Of a stretch of 64,000 nucleotides of DNA, positions 59,380 through 64,000 are shown in pieces. The notes below the pieces were generated by a model, which saw only the letters and a list, made by a program, of their open reading frames with translations, did not search any database and had not been told where the DNA came from. This DNA comes from Alistipes sp. GTDB taxonomy: Bacteria > Bacteroidota > Bacteroidia > Bacteroidales > Rikenellaceae. The translations under genes were made by a program, and so were the position numbers. The stretch covers positions 97,538 to 161,537 of the forward strand of contig JALENN010000008.1 of assembly GCA_022767745.1 (NCBI GenBank), in the 5' to 3' direction. Numbering within the stretch: the stretch's first letter is position 1; every line of letters starts with the position of its first letter.

Positions 59380-59730
59380 ATGAGTATTTCGAAGATTTTA
59401 TGCGGCGCGGTTGCCGTTGCAGCCATGTCGCTTACGGCGTGCGGCGGTGCCGGCGTCGAGGGTACATGGCTGGAGCCTATACCCGGAATGGAGGGTGAGC
59501 AGGGCTTTACGCTCGAAAAGGGCGGGCGTGCCAGCTCGGTGAATATGGCTACGCTCAAGTATGAGTCGTGGAGCATGCAGGGCGACCGTCTGATATTGAC
59601 GGGGCAGAGTATCGGCAACGGGCAGACACTGCAGTTCTCGGATACGCTGCGTGTGGAGAAGCTCGACGGGCAGAGCATGACGGTATCGCGTCGTGGCGCC
59701 AGCGTGACATATCGCCGTGCCGCCGAGTGA
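59380..59730 (+). CDS. Small lipoprotein, lipocalin-like
   Basis: 116 residues from the ATG at 59380; an upstream start adds five. Signal and lipobox: MSISKILCGAVAVAAMSLTACGG (Cys21). The rest, with EGTWLEPIPGMEGEQGFTLE, SWSMQGDRLILTGQS and LRVEKLDGQSMTV, looks like a one-domain beta barrel of the Bacteroidota lipocalin-like class. Function unknown. A TAAATTTG box lies at 59279-59286. Confidence 0.7.
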   Translation: MSISKILCGAVAVAAMSLTACGGAGVEGTWLEPIPGMEGEQGFTLEKGGRASSVNMATLKYESWSMQGDRLILTGQSIGNGQTLQFSDTLRVEKLDGQSMTVSRRGASVTYRRAAE

Positions 59731-59777
59731 CGGCGCGGTGTGCAAACGAATGATGGTTGGAAAATTATGTTTGCGGT

Positions 59778-59820
59778 GTGCCGCACGGAGGTGTAAGTGC
59801 TTCGGCGGCACATTTTTTTT
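59778..59820 (+). terminator. Terminator after the small lipoprotein
   Basis: GTGCCGC and GCGGCAC flank a 20-base loop and are followed by ATTTTTTTT. Confidence 0.75.
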
Positions 59821-59891
59821 CGATTGTGACATGTCGGTCGTGTGCCGGTATGCGTTATGATAACATTAACGGTTGATAAACAGATGGCGAT

Positions 59892-60761
59892 ATGAGATTG
59901 CGACAACTATTCCTTCTACTGCTGCCGTTGTGTGCGGCGGCATGCGGCGGTGGCGCCGACACTACGTTGCGGGTCCCATACGAGGGCTTCGAGTGGGGTA
60001 CGGTCAAGGGTGCCGGCCTTGAGCTGAGGGCTCAGCACAACGAAAACATACGCCTTGTGGCCGATGCCGAGGTGCCGGGCATCGTTATGGTGCGCAAGGG
60101 CGACGAGCGTCCGCATACACTGATACGTGTATTCGACCTCAGGAACGGGGCGATCGAGGATGTGGTCGACGTGCTGCGTGCCGAGGGCGGCTGGGACGAT
60201 AGCCAGACGTGCCGTTTCGAGCCTAAGAAGTCGCCGCGCCGCGGTGTGAAGCGTTATGTGATGGTGCCTGACGGCGATTATGCGCGCCGTATGGAGGAGG
60301 CCATGAAGACGGAGCCCGTACCCTCTACCTGCAACGGCTGGGGCGTGGGCAACAGCGGCATGCGCTGGTTCGAGGTCCATGATGATATGCCCGGCAAGGC
60401 TATCTTCATGGAGATAGGGCAGGATGCTCCTCTGTTCGACGAGGAGAGCGTGGAGTTTGCCGGCAAGGGGGCGGAAAAGGGCCTCTCGATGGACGAGCTC
60501 TACCGTCTGGACGGTGTGCTGACCATCGGCCACGAGGTGCGATCGTTCCGCACCGATGACGGCAAGGAGTATTGGGTAGTGGACAAGACGGGACGTCTGG
60601 AGCAGATGTACGACGACGCTACCGGCGGACAGAAGAACGGCAAGCCGTGCCGTGCCACGCTCAAGGTCGAGTACAACGGCAAGTGGGACGACGGCTTCGC
60701 TGCCGAGTATGACGGCGTCTACTTCGTGCGCGAGGTGATCGCCCTCGATGCGATGAGGTAG
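59892..60761 (+). CDS. Lipoprotein of unknown function
   Basis: 289 residues with a lipobox (PLCAAACGG, Cys18). The mature protein shows no domain I can name; segments such as LIRVFDLRNGAIEDVV, SMDELYRLDGVLTIGHEVRSF and GRLEQMYDDATGGQ suggest beta-rich structure. It begins about 70 bases after a terminator and ends 88 bases before a convergent SGNH gene. It could relate to the small lipoprotein upstream, but nothing proves it. Confidence 0.65.
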   Translation: MRLRQLFLLLLPLCAAACGGGADTTLRVPYEGFEWGTVKGAGLELRAQHNENIRLVADAEVPGIVMVRKGDERPHTLIRVFDLRNGAIEDVVDVLRAEGGWDDSQTCRFEPKKSPRRGVKRYVMVPDGDYARRMEEAMKTEPVPSTCNGWGVGNSGMRWFEVHDDMPGKAIFMEIGQDAPLFDEESVEFAGKGAEKGLSMDELYRLDGVLTIGHEVRSFRTDDGKEYWVVDKTGRLEQMYDDATGGQKNGKPCRATLKVEYNGKWDDGFAAEYDGVYFVREVIALDAMR

Positions 60762-60793
60762 GCGGGCCTCTTTTGCCGCATTGAAAGAAAACG

Positions 60794-60827
60794 GACGGAG
60801 AGCCAATCGCGCGATTGGCTCTCCGTC
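60794..60827 (-). terminator. Terminator between a lipoprotein gene and the SGNH hydrolase gene
   Basis: A perfect 17-base stem (GACGGAGAGCCAATCGC and its complement) with no loop of its own beyond the central bases; on the minus strand CGTTTTCTTTC follows. Confidence 0.75.
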
Positions 60828-60849
60828 TGTCTGTTAGCCAGTGGACTGA

Positions 60850-61563
60850 CTATTTTTCGGGTGCGGGCGCCACGAACATGTCGGAACGCTTCTTCTTGAT
60901 AACCTTGGCTATGGCGTCGCATACCATGGGCTCCATCACCGTGCGGTAGCAGATGAGGTTGGGGTGGCACGTGTCGCCGCTCCACTTCGGGGGCAGGCCT
61001 CCCTTCTCGTCGGTCAGGGCGGGGTGGTAGTTCAGGAAGTGGATCTTGTTGGCCTTGGCGTAGGCCTCGATCATCTTGTTCAGGTCGCGGATCTTCTGCG
61101 CCGGCTCGATCTCGGGGCGCCATCCGAACTTCGACGTGGGGGTTATCGAGCAGAGTATCACCTTTATGCCGTTGGCCTTGGCAAGCTCGCACATCGAGAT
61201 TATGTTACCCAGCGTATTCTCGGGTGCTATGTAGCCGTTGTTCTGCGCAATGTCGTTGGTTCCCGAGAGGATAACGACGGCCTTGGGCTTGAGGTCGATC
61301 ACGTCGCGGCGGAAGCGTACGAGCATCTCCGACGAGGTCTGGCCGCTGATGCCGCGGCCGACAAAGTTGTTCTTCTCGAAGAACTCGGGGTCCATGCGGG
61401 CCCAGTTGTCGGTGATGGAGTTGCCCATGAATACCACGTCGGGCGATTCTTTGACGGCGGCGTTGGCCTCGGCGTAGCGGCCGAAGGCGGCCCAATCCTT
61501 CTGTTGCGCCACGGCGCAGGCGGCCATGGCGATAAATGCTACTGAAAGTAAAAAGTGTTTCAT
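60850..61563 (-). CDS. Secreted SGNH/GDSL-family hydrolase
   Basis: 237 residues from the ATG at 61563 (MKHFLLSVAFIAMAACAVAQ, a signal peptide); 16 codons upstream are open but cross the promoter. SGNH blocks: block I FMGNSITDNW with Ser49, block II NFVGRGISGQ, block III ILSGTNDIAQNNG with Asn, and block V DTCHPN with Asp and His. These enzymes deacylate carbohydrates or lipids; this subtype resembles those attached to sugar-esterase roles. Substrate unknown. Confidence 0.9.
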   Translation of the reverse strand: MKHFLLSVAFIAMAACAVAQQKDWAAFGRYAEANAAVKESPDVVFMGNSITDNWARMDPEFFEKNNFVGRGISGQTSSEMLVRFRRDVIDLKPKAVVILSGTNDIAQNNGYIAPENTLGNIISMCELAKANGIKVILCSITPTSKFGWRPEIEPAQKIRDLNKMIEAYAKANKIHFLNYHPALTDEKGGLPPKWSGDTCHPNLICYRTVMEPMVCDAIAKVIKKKRSDMFVAPAPEK

Positions 61564-61600
61564 ATGTTGTTTTTTGGGTTTGTCGGCTTCAAGGGATAGA

Positions 61601-61608
61601 CAAATGTA
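61601..61608 (-). promoter_or_regulatory. -7 box of the SGNH hydrolase gene
   Basis: TACATTTG on the minus strand, 37 bases before the ATG at 61563. Confidence 0.5.
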
Positions 61609-61651
61609 CAAAATTCTAAACGAATGTGTGGCATTATTACCCCGAAATCGC

Positions 61652-61659
61652 TAAATTTG
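61652..61659 (+). promoter_or_regulatory. -7 box of the cysteate synthase gene
   Basis: TAAATTTG, 35 bases before the ATG at 61695. Confidence 0.55.
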
Positions 61660-61694
61660 CACCCCGGTAAATAAATCATCGCTGTAAATACGAA

Positions 61695-62987
61695 ATGGAG
61701 AATTTCACACCTACCGTTTATACGCTTAAATGCGTGGCTACGGACCACGAATTCGAGGATGCGGGCTGGACGCTGGAGTATAAGCAGTGTTCTGAGCCTT
61801 CGCTCGTAAGGACAGTATATGCCAAGAAACAAATCGAGGTAAAGGACGACAGCTACGGACTCTACAAGTTCTGCGACTGGCTTCCCATCGGCCGCATGCT
61901 GAAGGGCTCGGCCGCCCCTGTGACTTACCGAAGCGAGGGGCTGGCTCGCCACATCGGTCTCGACAACCTCTTCATAACCCTTAACGGTTACTGCCCCGAG
62001 CGTGGCGCCGCCATGACAACCTGCTCGTTCAAGGAGACCGAGGCATACAGTGTCTGCGGCCGTGCCGCTGCCGGCGAGGAGCGTATTCTGGTTGTGGCTT
62101 CGGCCGGAAACACGGCCCGTGCCTTTGCCAAGGTGTGCTCGGAGAACAATATCAAGCTGCTGCTGTCGGTTCCGGCCGACAACCTCTCGGCCATGTGGTT
62201 CGAGAAGCCGCTCGCACCGTGCGTAAAGCTCATCGCGTGTGACCGCGGCGGCGACTATTTCGATGCCATACGCCTGAGCGACATGCTGCTCAAGTCGCCC
62301 CGATTCTATGCCGAGGGCGGTGCCAAGAACGTGGCGCGCCGCGACGGTATGGGTACCACGGTGCTGTCGGCCGTAACTACGATCGGCCGCATCCCCGACT
62401 ACTATTTCCAGGGTGTGGGCAGCGGTACCGGTGCCATCGCCGCCTGGGAGGCCAACATGCGCCTCGTGGAGGACGGACGTTTCGGCAGCAACATGATGCG
62501 CCTGATGGTGTCGCAGAATGCGCCTTTCGTCCCGATGTACGATGCATGGCGTGCCGATTCGCGCGACATGTTGCCCTATGCGGCTGACAAGGCCCGCCGC
62601 GATGCCGGCATAATCGACGCCAAGGTGCTGTCGAACCGCAAGCCCCCTTACAGCCTGCGCGGCGGTCTGTACGATGCGCTCAAGGCTACGAACGGCGATG
62701 TGCTGACGGCTACGAACGCTCAGGTGCGCAAGGCCGCGCGTCTGTTCGAGGAGCTGGAGGGTGTGGATATCCACCCCGCCGCAGGTGTGGCCGTAGCGTC
62801 GCTCATCAAGCAGGTTGCCGACGGCAAGATCGCCCGCGACGCGTATGTGATGCTCAACATTACGGGTGCCGGCGAGAAGCGTTTCCGCGAGGAGCACGAC
62901 CTGGTATATCTCGAGCCGTCGCACGTCTTCCCGCTCGATGCCGATGCGGACAAGGTTGTGTCTACGGTAGAGTCTATGTTCGAATAA
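61695..62987 (+). CDS. Cysteate synthase (threonine-synthase-like PLP enzyme)
   Basis: 430 residues, fold type II PLP family. The protein follows the cysteate-synthase branch rather than true threonine synthase: FCDWLPIGRM, APVTYRSEGLA, TLNGYCPERGAAMTTCSFKETEA with the PLP Lys at 113, VVASAGNTARAFA (136-140 core), EGGAKNVARRDGMGT, YYFQGVGSGTGAIAAWEA, and FNRKPPY-like SNRKPPYSLRGG. These stretches match, as I remember it, the Methanosarcina enzyme that makes L-cysteate from O-phosphoserine and sulfite. In Bacteroidota that reaction starts sulfonolipid (sulfobacin) synthesis. manA follows by 14 bases. Specificity is inferred from sequence resemblance. Confidence 0.85.
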   Translation: MENFTPTVYTLKCVATDHEFEDAGWTLEYKQCSEPSLVRTVYAKKQIEVKDDSYGLYKFCDWLPIGRMLKGSAAPVTYRSEGLARHIGLDNLFITLNGYCPERGAAMTTCSFKETEAYSVCGRAAAGEERILVVASAGNTARAFAKVCSENNIKLLLSVPADNLSAMWFEKPLAPCVKLIACDRGGDYFDAIRLSDMLLKSPRFYAEGGAKNVARRDGMGTTVLSAVTTIGRIPDYYFQGVGSGTGAIAAWEANMRLVEDGRFGSNMMRLMVSQNAPFVPMYDAWRADSRDMLPYAADKARRDAGIIDAKVLSNRKPPYSLRGGLYDALKATNGDVLTATNAQVRKAARLFEELEGVDIHPAAGVAVASLIKQVADGKIARDAYVMLNITGAGEKRFREEHDLVYLEPSHVFPLDADADKVVSTVESMFE

Positions 62988-63001
62988 AGAGTACAAGAAA
63001 G

Positions 63002-63988
63002 ATGTTATATCCCATAAGATTCATACCTCGCCTTAAGGAGCGCCTGTGGGGCGGTCACGAGCTGCTTGCCAAGGCCAAGGCCGGCAAGGCGCAGCACGTT
63101 GATGCCACGAAGGCATACGGCGAGAGCTGGGAGCTGTCGGCCGTTGCGGGCGATGTCTCGGTGGTGGCCAACGGCTATCTCAAGCGCAACAACCTCGAGG
63201 AGATAATCGAGGTCTACATGGGCAACCTGATCGGCGACAAGATATACGACCGCTATGGGCTGACTTTCCCGCTGCTCATCAAGAGCCTCGACTGCCACGA
63301 CGTGCTCTCGGTGCAGGTGCATCCCGACGACGAGCTTGCGGCCGAGCGTCACAACTCGTACGGCAAGACCGAGATGTGGTACGTCGTGAACCGTACTCCG
63401 GGTGCTGCGCTGTATGTCGGTTTCAAGGATACGTCGATCACGCGCGAGGAGTATATCGCGGCGGTGAACGAGGACCGTCTTCCCGAACTGCTGAACCGTG
63501 TCGAGGTGGAGCCCGGTGACGTGTTCTTCATCCCGGCAGGTACGGTGCATGCCCTGGGCAAGGGCATCGAGGTGGTCGAGATACAGCAGACGTCGGATAT
63601 CACGTACCGCATATACGACTGGAACCGTGTCGATGCGGAGGGCCGTTCGCGCGAGCTGCATACGGCGCTGGCTGTCGATGCCATCGACTTCGCCCGTGAC
63701 GGCGCTTCGTGTCACATGCATTACCATGCCGAGAAGAACCGCCCCGTAACGTTGGTCGACTGCCCCTACTTTACGACCAATATGATCGACCTGGACGGCG
63801 GGCTGGAGCGCGATTGCGCCGACCTTGACTCGTTCGTGCTCTATATCTGTGCCGAGGGTGAGGCCGACGTGCGCATGGGGGAGTGCTGCGAGCATATCTC
63901 GCCGCTCGATCTGGTGATGATCCCTGCCGAGGCCGACAGCGTAACGATAAGCGGCAGCGGCAAACTGCTCGAGGTATACATAAAGTAG
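63002..63988 (+). CDS. manA: Mannose-6-phosphate isomerase, class I
   Basis: 328 residues, the short class I type. Zn-site and family motifs: LKERLWGGHEL, YGESWELSA, FPLLIKSLD, LSVQVHPDDELA (His pair region), GKTEMWYVV, PAGTVHALGKGIEVVEIQQTSDITYRIYDW. The enzyme interconverts mannose 6-phosphate and fructose 6-phosphate, linking glycolysis with GDP-mannose-derived glycans. It starts 14 bases after the cysteate synthase stop, so it may be co-transcribed although the pathways differ. Confidence 0.95.
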   Translation: MLYPIRFIPRLKERLWGGHELLAKAKAGKAQHVDATKAYGESWELSAVAGDVSVVANGYLKRNNLEEIIEVYMGNLIGDKIYDRYGLTFPLLIKSLDCHDVLSVQVHPDDELAAERHNSYGKTEMWYVVNRTPGAALYVGFKDTSITREEYIAAVNEDRLPELLNRVEVEPGDVFFIPAGTVHALGKGIEVVEIQQTSDITYRIYDWNRVDAEGRSRELHTALAVDAIDFARDGASCHMHYHAEKNRPVTLVDCPYFTTNMIDLDGGLERDCADLDSFVLYICAEGEADVRMGECCEHISPLDLVMIPAEADSVTISGSGKLLEVYIK

Positions 63989-64000
63989 CTTTTGCGGCCG

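Noticed and set aside
1..64000. tRNA, rRNA, tmRNA, RNase P RNA, prophage or integron
   Set aside because: Reading both strands I found no T-loop/anticodon patterns, rRNA signatures or phage genes; a covariance-model scan would be the decisive test.

Overview
The window is about 64 kb of G+C-rich chromosome from a member of the Bacteroidota, most likely Alistipes or a close relative in the Rikenellaceae. The basis is: repeated Bacteroidota-type promoters (TAnnTTTG -7 boxes, sometimes with TTTG about 19 bases upstream), families largely confined to this phylum (DUF4199, DUF4293, DUF4491, DUF5606, DUF5689, BACON), many secreted lipoproteins, and a cysteate-synthase-like gene that fits the sulfonolipid-making Alistipes/Odoribacter group. 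The genus is inferred. I saw no tRNA, rRNA, CRISPR array, phage, insertion sequence or plasmid gene; the only structured RNA gene I found is the SRP RNA.

Layout. 0-7.4 kb: end of purA, a secreted glycoside-hydrolase-like protein, etfB-etfA, a small secreted protein, an acyl-CoA dehydrogenase and a secreted esterase-like protein. 7.5-12.8 kb: a lipoprotein, a pair of small multidrug-resistance-type exporters, a thioredoxin-like lipoprotein, a free-standing 37-residue rubredoxin beside a reversed rubrerythrin, a YpsA-like protein and a TPR protein. 12.9-17.5 kb: a PPi-type phosphofructokinase, two tandem lipoproteins of the sugar isomerase/epimerase fold and an outer-membrane protein. 17.8-20.8 kb: a compact three-gene operon encoding a steroid 5-alpha-reductase homologue, an Old Yellow Enzyme-type reductase and a short-chain dehydrogenase, which together read as a steroid/bile-acid A-ring reduction module. 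20.8-26.4 kb: cold-shock gene, SRP RNA, 68-base promoter repeats, a phosphodiesterase, mltG and a DUF4199-GT2-DUF4293 operon.

26.4-32.7 kb: a large BACON/DUF5689 lipoprotein coupled to a secreted endonuclease-like protein, an acyl-ACP thioesterase and a glycosyltransferase. 32.7-40.6 kb (minus strand): glmS, an MFS transporter, a TPR protein, era and ffh. 40.8-52.8 kb: ppk1-ppx, DUF4491, a MazG-like protein, a TonB-receptor-like barrel, alanine dehydrogenase, obgE, two overlapping DUF5689 lipoprotein genes, an MscS channel and DUF5606. 52.9-64 kb: GH43, argS, a CNNM/CorC protein, dusB, a Crp-like regulator, two lipoproteins, an SGNH hydrolase, cysteate synthase and manA.

The most notable items are the steroid-reduction operon, the cysteate synthase, the duplicated mini-rubredoxin, the 68-base promoter-carrying repeat, and promoters so close to start codons that leaderless mRNAs are predicted. 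The SRP RNA gene supplies an internal ruler for that last claim: its apparent 5' end lies about six bases after its -7 box, the same distance at which the leaderless start codons lie.
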